A stretch of 64,000 bases of DNA, from positions 62,001 through 126,000 of the forward strand of contig JBKEDE010000011.1 in the NCBI GenBank assembly GCA_047975265.1, given 5' to 3'. The stretch's first letter is position 1, and each line of letters starts with the position of its first letter. The notes below the pieces were generated by a model that was not told the origin of the DNA, searched no databases, and saw only the letters and a program-made list of their open reading frames with translations. Positions 17,483-26,956 of the stretch are shown here, one piece after another. Origin of the DNA: UJ101 sp047975265 (GTDB taxonomy: Bacteria > Bacteroidota > Bacteroidia > Flavobacteriales > UJ101). A program made the position numbers and the translations under genes.

Positions 17483-18352
17483 TTATTCAGCAGATTTTGC
17501 TTCTACTTTACTGCTAATCTTTTTTACTAAACCTTGTAGCACTTTTCCGGGACCTACTTCTAAAAATTCATCTGCACCATCATTCATCATATTTTGAACT
17601 GACTGAGTCCATTTTACCGGTGCTGTTAATTGTGCAATCAGATTTTTTTTGATTTCTTCAGAAGAAGTAATTGCCGTAGTCGAAACATTTTGATATACAG
17701 GACACAAAGCATTTTGAAATACTGTGTTTTCCATAGCTTGAGCCAATTCCTCACGAGCAGGTTGCATCAAAGGAGAATGAAAAGCACCACCCACAGGTAA
17801 AACCAAAGCCCGTTTTGCTCCTTTTTCTTTTAAAATAGCACACGCTTCATAAATTCCTTTTACCGATCCTGAAATAACCAATTGTCCAGGGCAATTATAA
17901 TTAGCCGGGACTACATTTTCAATGGATTCACATACTTTTTCTACCACATTATCTTCCAAACCTAAAACGGCAGCCATCGTTCCTTCGCTTTGCTCGGTTG
18001 CCTTTTGCATCGCCAAAGCTCTTTGGGTTACTAATTTTAGTCCATCTTCAAAAGTAAACACACCTATTGCCCCCAATGCTGAAAACTCTCCCAGAGAATG
18101 TCCTGCAACCAAATCAGGTTTGATTTCTAAAACTTTAGCTTTAATTACAGAATGAATATATATGGCGGGTTGCGTTACTCGGGTTTCTTTTAAATCTTCT
18201 GCAGATCCTTCAAACATAACTTTCATGATATCAAAGCCTAAAATATCGTTTGCTTTTTCAAATAATTCTTTTGCTTGCGGATATTGGTTGTATAAATCTT
18301 TTCCCATTCCTGAAAATTGAGCTCCTTGCCCCGGAAAAATATATGCTTTCAT
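17483..18352 (-). CDS. fabD: Malonyl-CoA:ACP transacylase FabD
   Basis: A 289-residue enzyme that loads malonyl groups from CoA to acyl carrier protein for type II fatty-acid synthesis. Diagnostic features are FPGQGAQFSGMGK at residues 6-18, the nucleophile Ser86 in GHSLGEFSA, and catalytic His192 in GGAFHSPLM. The C terminus EVGPGKVLQGLVKKI is standard. Length is normal. It is monocistronic in appearance, followed by degenerate accessory DNA. Confidence 0.96.
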   Translation of the reverse strand: MKAYIFPGQGAQFSGMGKDLYNQYPQAKELFEKANDILGFDIMKVMFEGSAEDLKETRVTQPAIYIHSVIKAKVLEIKPDLVAGHSLGEFSALGAIGVFTFEDGLKLVTQRALAMQKATEQSEGTMAAVLGLEDNVVEKVCESIENVVPANYNCPGQLVISGSVKGIYEACAILKEKGAKRALVLPVGGAFHSPLMQPAREELAQAMENTVFQNALCPVYQNVSTTAITSSEEIKKNLIAQLTAPVKWTQSVQNMMNDGADEFLEVGPGKVLQGLVKKISSKVEAKSAE

Positions 18353-18378
18353 AAATTATGTCTGTTTTTCGTTTTTTA

Positions 18379-18386
18379 CAAAAATA
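18379..18386 (-). promoter_or_regulatory. Candidate -7 element for fabD
   Basis: Minus strand TATTTTTG matches TAnnTTTG, 27 bases before the fabD ATG. No -33 partner is evident. Confidence 0.35.
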
Positions 18387-18406
18387 ATGAGCTCTGCATG
18401 AAGTAT

Positions 18407-19018
18407 TCAATATTCTTTTAAAAACTTTTCACGTACCCAACCGAATCCTTGGTAAACTTTATAAATAACGTACCCTATTATCAATAAAAAAAAGATAAGT
18501 AAAAAAATTAATATCGGATAGCTTAAAGAAAGTAATGATGTTAGCCCCAATACACTTGCTGTTCCTACTTCTGTTGTAGCGATAAACGGGTTTGCAACAC
18601 CGCCTGTCGTAGAAGAAGAAACCATTCTTGAACCTGAGGTTGCTCCACTTACCATTGTTGCTGTTCCTCCACCTGCAATAATCGCCAACGACCATTTTAA
18701 AAATTCAGAATCCAGTGTGTCTAATTGGATAGCCATCATCATCGTTCCTGCTATGGCAGCGGCTGGAGCCGTAATGGTATCTAAAATATTGTCTACCCAG
18801 GGAATATAATAACCGAAAATTTCTACTACAGTGGCTATTCCAAAAGCAATAACGGCTGTCATACTTCCCAACCAAGACCAGTTATCACCCAATTCAAAAG
18901 GTATCCATCCTAAATAAGAAAATATACTTATCATAAACAGCGGAACAAAAACACGAAAGCCTACTGCAGAAGCTAATCCTATCCCTACCAAAAGTCCTAT
19001 TGCAATTTCCGGAAACAT
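18407..19018 (-). CDS. DUF4126-type membrane protein
   Basis: A 203-residue membrane protein with about five hydrophobic segments, including a Gly/Ala/Ser-rich stretch (TMVSGATSGSRMVSSSTTGG) that is typical of DUF4126 proteins. The start MFPEIAIGLLVGIGLASAVG enters the membrane at once. Function is unknown; the domain name is from memory of the pattern. It ends 54 bases upstream of fabD on the same strand. Confidence 0.75.
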   Translation of the reverse strand: MFPEIAIGLLVGIGLASAVGFRVFVPLFMISIFSYLGWIPFELGDNWSWLGSMTAVIAFGIATVVEIFGYYIPWVDNILDTITAPAAAIAGTMMMAIQLDTLDSEFLKWSLAIIAGGGTATMVSGATSGSRMVSSSTTGGVANPFIATTEVGTASVLGLTSLLSLSYPILIFLLIFFLLIIGYVIYKVYQGFGWVREKFLKEY

Positions 19019-19088
19019 TCTTTTTTATTTTTTTAATTTATTAAATAGTTTCTTCTTAAATTTATCTTCTCGAAATTATCAAAAATTT

Positions 19089-20468
19089 ATGGAGCATTAC
19101 ATCATTATTATCATTTCAATTTTAACGAGCCTTTTTGTAGGTCTTCTCGTTGGAAAATTGTTTAGCCAAAATCAATCCAATAAGAAAATAAATACTTTAT
19201 ATACTGATAATCAAAAACTAAGCCACTCTAACGAACTTATTGAAACACATAATGAATTACTTGAAAATCAAATTATTACAACTAAAAAAGAATCAGGTCT
19301 ACAAATAGAAAAAATTCAACTGGAAAAATCTCAACTTCAAGAAGATAAAAATAAATTAAACATTCAACTAACCCAAAAAGAAGCCGTCATCAATCATTTG
19401 GAAGAAAAATTATTAACTCAAACCAAAGAATATCAAAAACTTCAGGAAGAGAATAGACGTGATTTTGAAATTATAGCCAATAAAATTCTGGAAGAAAAAT
19501 CAACCAAATTTACAGAACAAAACAAATTGAATATCAAATCGTTGTTAGATCCTTTACAAGAAAAAATCCAACATTTTGAAAAAAAAGTGGAAGATACCAA
19601 CAAAGAAAGTATCGAACGAAATTCTCAGCTACGCGAACAAATTTTTAACTTAAAAGCTCTAAACGAACAAATGAGCAAAGAGGCTCTAAATTTGACTAAA
19701 GCCTTAAAAGGAGACAATAAAACGCAAGGAAATTGGGGAGAGCTGGTTTTAGAACGTGTTTTAGAAAAATCAGGGTTGGAAAAAGGACGTGAATATGAAA
19801 TTCAAAAAAGTTTTACCGATGATGAAGGTAACCGTTTTATGCCTGATGTAGTTATCAATCTTCCGGATCATAAAAAAATCATTGTTGATTCCAAAGTTTC
19901 TCTAACCGCCTATGAAAAATACATAAATGAAGAAGATGAAAACGTAAAGGAACAATTTCTAAAAGAGCATATTAACTCATTAAATCGCCACGTAGAACAA
20001 TTAAGTGCAAAAAAATATGAAGATTTATATCAAATTGAATCACCTGATTTTGTGTTACTTTTTATTCCTATCGAACCTGCTTTTGCTCTTGCTTTGAATT
20101 TTGATAATCAATTATATAACAAGGCTTTTGAAAAAAATATTGTCATCGTAACACCTTCAACACTTTTGGCTACACTCCGCACAATCGATACAATGTGGAA
20201 TAATGAAAAACAACAACGCAATGCTATTGAAATTGCCCGTCAGGCAGGTGCTTTGTATGATAAATTTGAGGGATTTGTTACGGATTTAACCAAAGTAGGG
20301 AAAAAGATGGATGAAGCTAAAAAGGATTACAGTGCTGCAATGAATAAGTTGGTTGAAGGACGCGGAAACTTGATTACCAGTGTTGAAAAAATTAAAAAAT
20401 TAGGTGCTAAAGCAAAAAAAACACTTCCTAAACCCTTTATAGACCGAGCAAAAGATGAGGAAATTTAA
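19089..20468 (+). CDS. rmuC: DNA recombination protein RmuC
   Basis: A 459-residue protein with one N-terminal membrane helix (residues 4-26), a long coiled coil (about residues 35-200) and the RmuC nuclease-like domain (NWGELVLERVLEKSGLEKG, DVVINLPDHKKIIVDSKVSL, FIPIEPAFALAL). RmuC limits inversions at short repeats and is thought to act as a nuclease near the membrane. Length is usual. Its 3' end overlaps the next gene by 14 bases. Confidence 0.94.
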   Translation: MEHYIIIIISILTSLFVGLLVGKLFSQNQSNKKINTLYTDNQKLSHSNELIETHNELLENQIITTKKESGLQIEKIQLEKSQLQEDKNKLNIQLTQKEAVINHLEEKLLTQTKEYQKLQEENRRDFEIIANKILEEKSTKFTEQNKLNIKSLLDPLQEKIQHFEKKVEDTNKESIERNSQLREQIFNLKALNEQMSKEALNLTKALKGDNKTQGNWGELVLERVLEKSGLEKGREYEIQKSFTDDEGNRFMPDVVINLPDHKKIIVDSKVSLTAYEKYINEEDENVKEQFLKEHINSLNRHVEQLSAKKYEDLYQIESPDFVLLFIPIEPAFALALNFDNQLYNKAFEKNIVIVTPSTLLATLRTIDTMWNNEKQQRNAIEIARQAGALYDKFEGFVTDLTKVGKKMDEAKKDYSAAMNKLVEGRGNLITSVEKIKKLGAKAKKTLPKPFIDRAKDEEI

Positions 20469-21135
20469 TCCCTTAAAAAAAATCAAAACTAAATTCTTAA
20501 AATCATTGATAAAAGTATGTTTTTTAGGAATTTTATTTGCTTTATTAATTATTTTTCTAAGTAATTTTTGGGTAGAAAAATCTACAGAAACTCAAATCTA
20601 TAATACCATTGAAACAATTCCTCATAATAAAGTTGGTATTATTTTAGGAACTTCTAAATATCTTACAAACGGTTACATTAATCTTTATTATCAATACCGC
20701 ATTGATGCCGCTGCAGAATTATTTCATGCCAAGAAGATCGATTTTATTATTGTTAGCGGAGATAATTCAAAAAAAAATTACAACGAACCTAAACAAATGA
20801 AACAATCTTTGATTGAAAAGGGAGTACCTTCCGATAAAATCCAAGAAGACTATGCCGGTCTTAGAACTTTAGACTCGATATTGCGTGCTAAAGAGGTTTT
20901 TGGTCAAGATCATTATACAATTATTTCTCAGCCTTTTCATAATAAGCGTGCTTTATTTATCTCTAATTATTACAGTCATCAAGCCATTGCTTTCAATGCT
21001 CAAAAAGTAACACAACGTTATGGTTTTAAGACGCAGTTACGAGAATATCCTGCCCGTGTAAAAGCTGTTTTAGACTTGTATTTATTAAAAACAAAAGCTA
21101 AATTTTACGGTGAAAAAATTAAATTAGAAATTTAA
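20455..21135 (+). CDS. SanA/YdcF-like DUF218 membrane-anchored protein
   Basis: A 226-residue protein with an N-terminal membrane anchor (about residues 17-40) and a DUF218 domain (VGIILGTSKYLTNGYINLYY, later IIVSGDNSKKNYNEPKQMKQ and TIISQPFHNKRALFI). E. coli SanA of this family affects envelope barrier function and vancomycin sensitivity at high temperature; the biochemical activity is unknown. The ATG lies inside the last codons of rmuC (14-base overlap), so the pair is translationally coupled. Confidence 0.85.
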   Translation: MRKFNPLKKIKTKFLKSLIKVCFLGILFALLIIFLSNFWVEKSTETQIYNTIETIPHNKVGIILGTSKYLTNGYINLYYQYRIDAAAELFHAKKIDFIIVSGDNSKKNYNEPKQMKQSLIEKGVPSDKIQEDYAGLRTLDSILRAKEVFGQDHYTIISQPFHNKRALFISNYYSHQAIAFNAQKVTQRYGFKTQLREYPARVKAVLDLYLLKTKAKFYGEKIKLEI

Positions 21136-21238
21136 AAGAACAGCTCTTATTCATACATCGAACATAACAAAAACGTAGCTTCAATTTTTTATTTGATAAT
21201 TTTAAAATATCTTTGAAAATCAATTAGAATAAACGCTC

Positions 21239-21451
21239 ATGAAATATTTTCTGATATTTTTAGTTATAGGAATCATATTTTATATGTTTACCCAATCTAA
21301 AAATTCTCGATTAAAACAAAAACAGAATCGTTCGCATTCAAAAGTTGGAGAAACTACGGTATATCAAACAAAAAAAAATCAAAACAAGATACAGGTTGAT
21401 GCCGAAGACGTTGAATTTGAAGAAATAAAAAAACATGAATATAAAGAATAA
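21239..21451 (+). CDS. Small membrane protein, DUF4834-like
   Basis: A 70-residue protein with one N-terminal helix (MKYFLIFLVIGIIFYMFTQ) and a basic then acidic tail ending VDAEDVEFEEIKKHEYKE. This layout and the acidic ending match the flavobacterial DUF4834 family. It overlaps the YfhO-type gene by 17 bases, so it probably belongs to the same transcript. Confidence 0.7.
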   Translation: MKYFLIFLVIGIIFYMFTQSKNSRLKQKQNRSHSKVGETTVYQTKKNQNKIQVDAEDVEFEEIKKHEYKE

Positions 21452-23894
21452 CCTTTTTTCAGTACTTTGTATCATAGGATTTATCCTTTTACCTCTACTC
21501 TATTTTGCACCTCTTTTACAAGACAAAAAAGTGTTACAGCCTGATATCGTTCATTTTGCAGGCGGAGCACAAGAATTAAAAAACTTTCGAGCTGAAACAG
21601 GTGAAGAACCTTATTGGATTAATTCTATGTTCGGAGGAATGCCTACATATCAATTTGGGGCTCACTATGATTATGATTTTATTAGTTATGTCGATAAAGG
21701 ATTAAACTTTTTACCCCGTCCTGCCGGTTATATTTTTATCATGTTATTAGGTTTTTTTATTTTATTAAAAGCCTTAGCTATGGACTGGAAAACAGCTGCT
21801 TTAGGAGCCGTTTTCTTTGCTTTTTCTACTTATTTTTTTATTATCATCGCAGCCGGACATAATGCTAAACTACACACTTTAGCCTATTTTCCGGGAACTA
21901 TTGCGGGGATTCTTTTAATCTACCGTAAAAAATTTCTCTCAGGAACCATTCTGACCATTTTATTTATGGCTCTGCAGATTAAAGCCAATCATTTGCAAAT
22001 GACTTACTACATGGGGATGATGTTAATCATTTACGGTTTGGTAGAATTTTTCTATGCCCTAAAAAATAAAACCTTAGCTGATTTTATCACGACTTCATTA
22101 TTAGCTGTTTTTGCTCTTTTTATAGGTTTGGGAATCAATGCCAACCGCATTTTGACCACTTACGAATATTCTCAGTATTCTACGAGGGGAGCTTCGGAAT
22201 TAGTAAAAAATAAAGAACAAGATGCCACTCAATCAGGAATGAACAAAAATGAAATAACCGCTTGGAGTTACGGAATAGGAGAAACATTAAACGTGTTTCT
22301 ACCTAATTTATACGGCGGAAGTTCTTCTAAAACAATTGATTATCAAGGAGAACCTGTAACAAGTTCTTATTGGGGTGACCAACCCTTTACCTCAGGACCT
22401 GCTTACCAAGGTGCCGTCGTCATTTTTTTATTTGTTTTAGGACTTTTTACAGTTCATAACAAATACAAATGGTGGTTATTGATTGCCTCTATTTTTAGTA
22501 TTCTATTGTCTTGGGGACATAATTTTTCTACTTTAACCAATTGGATGATTGATTATTTTCCTATGTATTCAAAATTCAGAGCCATTACTTCCGTATTGGT
22601 TATTTCAGAATTTTGCATGCCGATTTTAGTAGCAATGACTGTTTGGGAGTTTATACAACATCCTTCAAAAAATAATGTGAAAAAACTCTATTTTATAACC
22701 GGTTCTTTTATTCTCTTTTTAATTATAATTTTTGTTTTCGGTAAAAATATATTTGATTTAATCAGTATTCAAGAAAATGCTTCTTCTCTACCTCAAAATA
22801 TCATTTCTGAACTAAAAAACCAACGTTATACTTTAATTAAAAATGATGTCATCAAAGCTTTATTCTATATTTTAATTACCTCAATAGCTTTATTTTTATT
22901 ACAAAATAAAAAAATATACATTCCTGCAAAAAAAACAGTTTTAACCTTGAGTATTTTAGCTATCGGACTTTTTGATTTATGGATTACCAATCAAGATTAT
23001 TTGAATGACGACCATTTTGTTGATGCATATTATGTAGATCATCCTTATCCTACTCGTTTTACCGAAAAAATATATCATGATGTACAAAAAAATCCAATGT
23101 TAACAACCATTACCGGACGCCAAATGGAAAATATTGCCATTAATCAATCTCTCGATGAATTAAAGAAAAAAGATACAACACGTTACCGCGTTTTAAATTT
23201 ACTTTTGAGTCCGATGAATGAAACGCATACGTCGTATTTTCATAATTCTATAGGAGGCTATCATGCTGTTAAAATTCGTCGTTACCAAGATCTTTTTGAT
23301 CATTATCTTTCTAAAGGGAATGCTCAGGTTTTGAATATGTTAAACACCCAATATATTCTTCAGCAAAATCCTGAAGCCACTTCTTTGGAAAATTTAATTC
23401 AGATTAATAAAAATACAGATGCTAACGGGAATGCCTGGCTGGTTAATGATGTTCTCATAGCTCATAATGCCGATGAAGAATTAGAGACTTTGGAAAAACT
23501 CAATACCAAAACGCAGGCTGTTATCAATGAAAAAGATGAACAATTTATCACAACAAAACGATATAACAAGAGCTTAGGTGATTCCATTCATCTAAAAAAA
23601 TACACCTCCAATCACTTAACCTATAATTTTAAATCCGATAAACCTCAGTTAGCTATTTTTTCAGATATAGAATATCCCGGTTGGCAGGCTTATATTGATG
23701 GAGAAAAAACAGACCATATCCGTGCCGATTATTTGCTTAGAGCTTTAGAAATTCCTGCAGGAAAACATCTCATAGAGTTTAAATTTGAGCCTTCCGTTAT
23801 TCAAACCGGGAAATGGATTTCGATTATTTTCTATATAATATTTATTCTATTAATAGCCGTTGTTTTCATTGCTGAGAATAAGAAGAAAATTTAA
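21435..23894 (+). CDS. YfhO-type polytopic membrane protein (putative GT-C glycosyltransferase)
   Basis: An 819-residue protein with about 12-13 membrane helices, first at residues 8-28, and a C-terminal soluble part with the YfhO signature DIEYPGWQAYIDGEKTD followed by a last helix. YfhO proteins have a GT-C-like topology; Gram-positive YfhO is involved in lipoteichoic-acid glycosylation, and the substrate in flavobacteria is not known to me. The neighbouring gene is a glycosyltransferase whose ATG overlaps this stop by one base, which supports a role in transferring sugars on the periplasmic side. No truncation. Confidence 0.85.
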   Translation: MNIKNNLFSVLCIIGFILLPLLYFAPLLQDKKVLQPDIVHFAGGAQELKNFRAETGEEPYWINSMFGGMPTYQFGAHYDYDFISYVDKGLNFLPRPAGYIFIMLLGFFILLKALAMDWKTAALGAVFFAFSTYFFIIIAAGHNAKLHTLAYFPGTIAGILLIYRKKFLSGTILTILFMALQIKANHLQMTYYMGMMLIIYGLVEFFYALKNKTLADFITTSLLAVFALFIGLGINANRILTTYEYSQYSTRGASELVKNKEQDATQSGMNKNEITAWSYGIGETLNVFLPNLYGGSSSKTIDYQGEPVTSSYWGDQPFTSGPAYQGAVVIFLFVLGLFTVHNKYKWWLLIASIFSILLSWGHNFSTLTNWMIDYFPMYSKFRAITSVLVISEFCMPILVAMTVWEFIQHPSKNNVKKLYFITGSFILFLIIIFVFGKNIFDLISIQENASSLPQNIISELKNQRYTLIKNDVIKALFYILITSIALFLLQNKKIYIPAKKTVLTLSILAIGLFDLWITNQDYLNDDHFVDAYYVDHPYPTRFTEKIYHDVQKNPMLTTITGRQMENIAINQSLDELKKKDTTRYRVLNLLLSPMNETHTSYFHNSIGGYHAVKIRRYQDLFDHYLSKGNAQVLNMLNTQYILQQNPEATSLENLIQINKNTDANGNAWLVNDVLIAHNADEELETLEKLNTKTQAVINEKDEQFITTKRYNKSLGDSIHLKKYTSNHLTYNFKSDKPQLAIFSDIEYPGWQAYIDGEKTDHIRADYLLRALEIPAGKHLIEFKFEPSVIQTGKWISIIFYIIFILLIAVVFIAENKKKI

Positions 23895-25180
23895 TGAAAA
23901 AAAAGGTTCTCATTGTTACATATTATTGGTCTCCGGCAGGAGGGTCAGGCGTGCAACGTTGGGTGAAATTTGCTAAATATTTGCCTTGTTTTGATATAGA
24001 ACCTATTATCTATACACCTGAAAATCCTACTTATCCTATTTTGGATTCAAGTATGGAACAAGAAATTCCTAAAGATTTAACTGTAATCAAGCAGCCCATT
24101 TGGGAACCATATAATTTGGCAAATCGTTTCTCCAAGAAAAATCAAGATTATAATGCCGGATTTTACGATCATCATTCTAAGCAAAACTGGAAAACCAAAT
24201 TGAGCTTATTTATTCGGGGTAATTTTTTTATTCCCGATGCTCGTAAATTTTGGATCAAACCTTCGGTTCGGTTTTTAAAAAGTTATATCCAACAAGAACA
24301 AATCGATACATTTATTACGACAGGTCCACCCCACTCCATGCATTTAATCGGATTGAGATTAAAAAATCAATTCCCTCATTTAAAATGGATTGCTGATTTT
24401 CGTGATCCTTGGACAAATGTTTATTATTACCCATCTTTAAAACTAACCCGATGGGCTAATCGTAAACACAAAAGATTAGAGCAAAGAGTGCTTAATACTG
24501 CTGATTTTATTATCTCGGTTACGTCTGATTATCAATTACTTTATCAAAATAAAACTTCAAAACCAGTTTACTGTTTAACCAATGGATTTGATACTCTTGA
24601 AAGCTCACTTTTTCATTCTTTGGATTCTCGTTTTTCCATTGCCTATATAGGTGCGATGTTCAAAGAACGAAATCCTCAAATTCTTTGGAAAGTATTAAAC
24701 AAACTTTCTTCTGAGAACAAGACTTTTGCATATGATTTATCGATTAAATTGATTGGAAAATTTGATGATTCTATTTTAAAAGATATTCATACCCATCGTT
24801 TGGAAAAGAATTTGGACTTTAAAGGCTATCTTTCTCATAAAGAAGCTCTAATTGAACAACAACGTTCACAAATTCTTTTATTAGTTACAGCTAATCAGGA
24901 TGATAAAAAAGGAAACATTCCCGGAAAATTATTTGAGTATATAAGTTCAAAACGCCCTATTATTGCTTTTGGACCAAAGGAAAGCCAAATTGAAAAAATT
25001 TTAAACCAAACCCAAACCGGAAAATACTTTTTGTTTGATGATGAAGATGCATTAGAGGCTTATATTCTTTACTTATATCAACAATTTAAAACAAATAATT
25101 TAACAATTCATTCTAAAAATATAAATCAATTCCATCGAAAAAATATTACAGAAGAACTAAGTAGAATAATCAAAAATTGA
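23894..25180 (+). CDS. Glycosyltransferase, GT4-like
   Basis: A 428-residue GT-B-fold glycosyltransferase. The N-terminal half contains YYWSPAGGSGVQRWVKFAKY and WIADFRDPW; the C-terminal half has GYLSHKEALIEQQRSQILLL and KGNIPGKLFEYISSKRPI, the nucleotide-sugar binding end with the conserved Glu of family 4. The start overlaps the stop of the YfhO-type gene (TAATG). The two likely build or modify a glycan on lipid or protein; the acceptor cannot be told from sequence. Confidence 0.88.
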   Translation: MKKKVLIVTYYWSPAGGSGVQRWVKFAKYLPCFDIEPIIYTPENPTYPILDSSMEQEIPKDLTVIKQPIWEPYNLANRFSKKNQDYNAGFYDHHSKQNWKTKLSLFIRGNFFIPDARKFWIKPSVRFLKSYIQQEQIDTFITTGPPHSMHLIGLRLKNQFPHLKWIADFRDPWTNVYYYPSLKLTRWANRKHKRLEQRVLNTADFIISVTSDYQLLYQNKTSKPVYCLTNGFDTLESSLFHSLDSRFSIAYIGAMFKERNPQILWKVLNKLSSENKTFAYDLSIKLIGKFDDSILKDIHTHRLEKNLDFKGYLSHKEALIEQQRSQILLLVTANQDDKKGNIPGKLFEYISSKRPIIAFGPKESQIEKILNQTQTGKYFLFDDEDALEAYILYLYQQFKTNNLTIHSKNINQFHRKNITEELSRIIKN

Positions 25181-25204
25181 GAATAATTTAAAAGTTTTAT
25201 ATCA

Positions 25205-25621
25205 ATGATTATACATAACAAAAAGAAGAAAATAAAAACGATGCTATTGTCTATATCATTTTTAATAATTCTTATTATTGTGTATCTGTATTTTTTCCTT
25301 CCCGTCCCAAAATTTACAAGCGAAAAAACAATAAAAAACATAAAGAAAAACAATACAATTATTGTCTGGAAAGAAATAGTTGGTGTTTTAGACCAAGATT
25401 TTCCAGATTATATTGTTGTTAAAGAAAGTAAAACAGTTGATACAATTTGCCAAGCACATAATATTGCCAATGTGGAATTAATTGACAATACTGTTAAAAT
25501 AGATTTTTATGGAACTCCCCGATGTTATGATAAGCCCATTTTTATACCCAAAAGTATTTTTGGTTTTGATATAAAAGTTGATAGTTCTAAGGTTAGGAAA
25601 TGTACAAATACAAGAAAATAA
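25205..25621 (+). CDS. Hypothetical single-helix membrane protein
   Basis: A 138-residue protein with a lysine-rich N terminus, one membrane helix (about residues 13-33) and a small extracytoplasmic domain with two cysteines near the end region. No domain recognised. It follows the glycosyltransferase by 24 bases, but the 3' side is IS debris, so it may be accessory. Codon use looks like its neighbours. Confidence 0.55.
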   Translation: MIIHNKKKKIKTMLLSISFLIILIIVYLYFFLPVPKFTSEKTIKNIKKNNTIIVWKEIVGVLDQDFPDYIVVKESKTVDTICQAHNIANVELIDNTVKIDFYGTPRCYDKPIFIPKSIFGFDIKVDSSKVRKCTNTRK

Positions 25622-25668
25622 AACCTTGAAAAATAAATTTAACTTTTCAACTGCAAGAGACATTGAAT

Positions 25669-26030
25669 CAGGGCAAACGCATCTAATTTCTGAGTATTTT
25701 GAGTAGATAATCGTTGTCCCATCCTACGTCTAACCTCTTCCCTTTTACACTTCGCTTTTTCGGGTCATTCTTTAATAAATTCAAGGCTATCTTTGATCAT
25801 CGAGAAATTTTGAGCTACATGTCCATCCTGCTTTCTGCTTTTATCTTCTCCAAATGCAACATCCAAAACCCAATGCAGGGAGTTCTCTATCCCCTGGTGT
25901 CTCTTTGAATCTATCTTCACTATGCAGTTTAGTGATTTCCACTTTTTTGTATTTCTCATAATTTTCATTAATTTTGGAAAAAGAGGTATTGGGTAATACG
26001 TGCAATTTTCATCATCGTACCACTCATCAG
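25669..26030 (-). mobile_element. Decayed ISAs1-like insertion sequence (3' end of transposase)
   Basis: Minus-strand frames contain HQGIENSLHWVLDVAFGEDK, HVAQNFSMIKDSLEFIK, then after a one-base frameshift NDPKKRSVKGKRLDVGWDND and YLLKILRN with a stop at 25683. This is the C-terminal third of an ISAs1-family transposase; the usual stretch between WKSLNCIVKIDS and RHQGIENSLHW is partly deleted and the 5' two thirds are missing. The outer end beside the stop reads CAGGGCAAACGCATC (25669-25683), which resembles CAGGGTCAAACTCAT at 26336 and is taken as the terminal repeat. Not functional. Confidence 0.75.
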
Positions 26031-26064
26031 ATCTTTTAATTGTATCGAATATTCATACTGTGCC

Positions 26065-26325
26065 ATGTATTCAATATTGAGTCATATCGGAATTATTTTA
26101 ATCATTTTAGGGCTTGTTTATCTTGCCTGTTTTTTATTAAAATGGACAATCGCCAGTATTTTCGTTCTCGCAAAACTCCCTTTGATTCCTAAGATTCTTG
26201 CTTTTGCTACATTGACTGCACTCATATACTATGGTGGTGAACATTTTATACTGTTTTTTAATCTGTTAATCCTTTTTTTTTGCATAGGTATTTTACAACT
26301 TCGTTACAAAAAAAACAAAAACTAA
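26065..26325 (+). CDS. Hypothetical small hydrophobic protein (doubtful)
   Basis: An 86-codon frame coding for two hydrophobic segments (about residues 7-27 and 40-78) with a basic C terminus. It lies between two IS-derived stretches and has no recognised relatives. It may be real, because hydrophobic residues cluster convincingly, but the region is otherwise decayed and AT-rich, so chance is not excluded. Confidence 0.35.
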   Translation: MYSILSHIGIILIILGLVYLACFLLKWTIASIFVLAKLPLIPKILAFATLTALIYYGGEHFILFFNLLILFFCIGILQLRYKKNKN

Positions 26326-26335
26326 CGGCTTTCAG

Positions 26336-26363
26336 CAGGGTCAAACTCATACATTTTCCCACA
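26336..26363 (+). repeat. Isolated IS end-like repeat (type A)
   Basis: Starts CAGGGTCAAACTCATAC and shares 25 identical consecutive bases (26339-26363) with 61791-61815. It resembles the end of the decayed ISAs1-like element at 25669, but in the same orientation, so it is a separate solo end. Confidence 0.6.
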
Positions 26364-26395
26364 CCTATAATAAAAAAATGTTGTCAATTATTTGA

Positions 26396-26917
26396 TTAAT
26401 AATTTAAGTTGGCATTACTTTTATTTTTTGCTTTTTTAATTAGCTTGTAAGCCCAATCATAATGGCTTGATGTTGCTGATATCAAATAAGATCCCAAAGA
26501 TGTAGTGCCTGTCCACTTATATCTTTTTTTCTCAAAAAGTTCTTCATTAGAATGGGTTTGGATTATTTTTTGAATTTTTTCAAATGAATTATTCAACAAG
26601 CTTTTAGCTTCATGTAGATTCACGTTTTGATAATCATTCCAAATCTTTTTATTCAATTTTTGTGTATCTTTCCAAGTATATCCTTTTGCAGGCATTTCAG
26701 GTTTTCTTCCACTCATTCCGATTTTATACCAATTTATCATCATTAAATGCCAATGGTGCAAATGAGTCAATACATCTCTGATATTTTTGTTCATCGTTCC
26801 TTTTGGAAATTCTCTTGCCTGTTCTTCAAGACTTAAAGACTCAATAAACTTATTTAATTGGTTGTAATTTTTGTTACTTAAATCAATAAGTTCATCTTTT
26901 GTTTTGGGTCTTGCCAT
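26396..26917 (-). CDS. ClbS/DfsB-family four-helix-bundle protein
   Basis: A 173-residue soluble protein. N-terminal MARPKTKDELIDLSNKNYNQ, the segment DVLTHLHHWHLMMINWYKIG and the end region SATSSHYDWAYKLIKKAKN match the ClbS/DfsB family (DinB-like fold). ClbS protects colibactin producers by hydrolysing the toxin; most family members have no known substrate. Histidines in HLHHWH and SHYDW could bind a metal by analogy with DinB proteins. It is monocistronic, between IS debris and ychF. Confidence 0.82.
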   Translation of the reverse strand: MARPKTKDELIDLSNKNYNQLNKFIESLSLEEQAREFPKGTMNKNIRDVLTHLHHWHLMMINWYKIGMSGRKPEMPAKGYTWKDTQKLNKKIWNDYQNVNLHEAKSLLNNSFEKIQKIIQTHSNEELFEKKRYKWTGTTSLGSYLISATSSHYDWAYKLIKKAKNKSNANLNY

Positions 26918-26956
26918 GTTCGTTTTTTAGTAAAAATAGAAACTATTAAATTTTAT

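Noticed and set aside
18459..18695. Alternative minus-strand frame inside the DUF4126 gene
   Set aside because: Its translation is rich in Cys, Arg and Phe with no membrane pattern, while the longer frame is a clean membrane protein.
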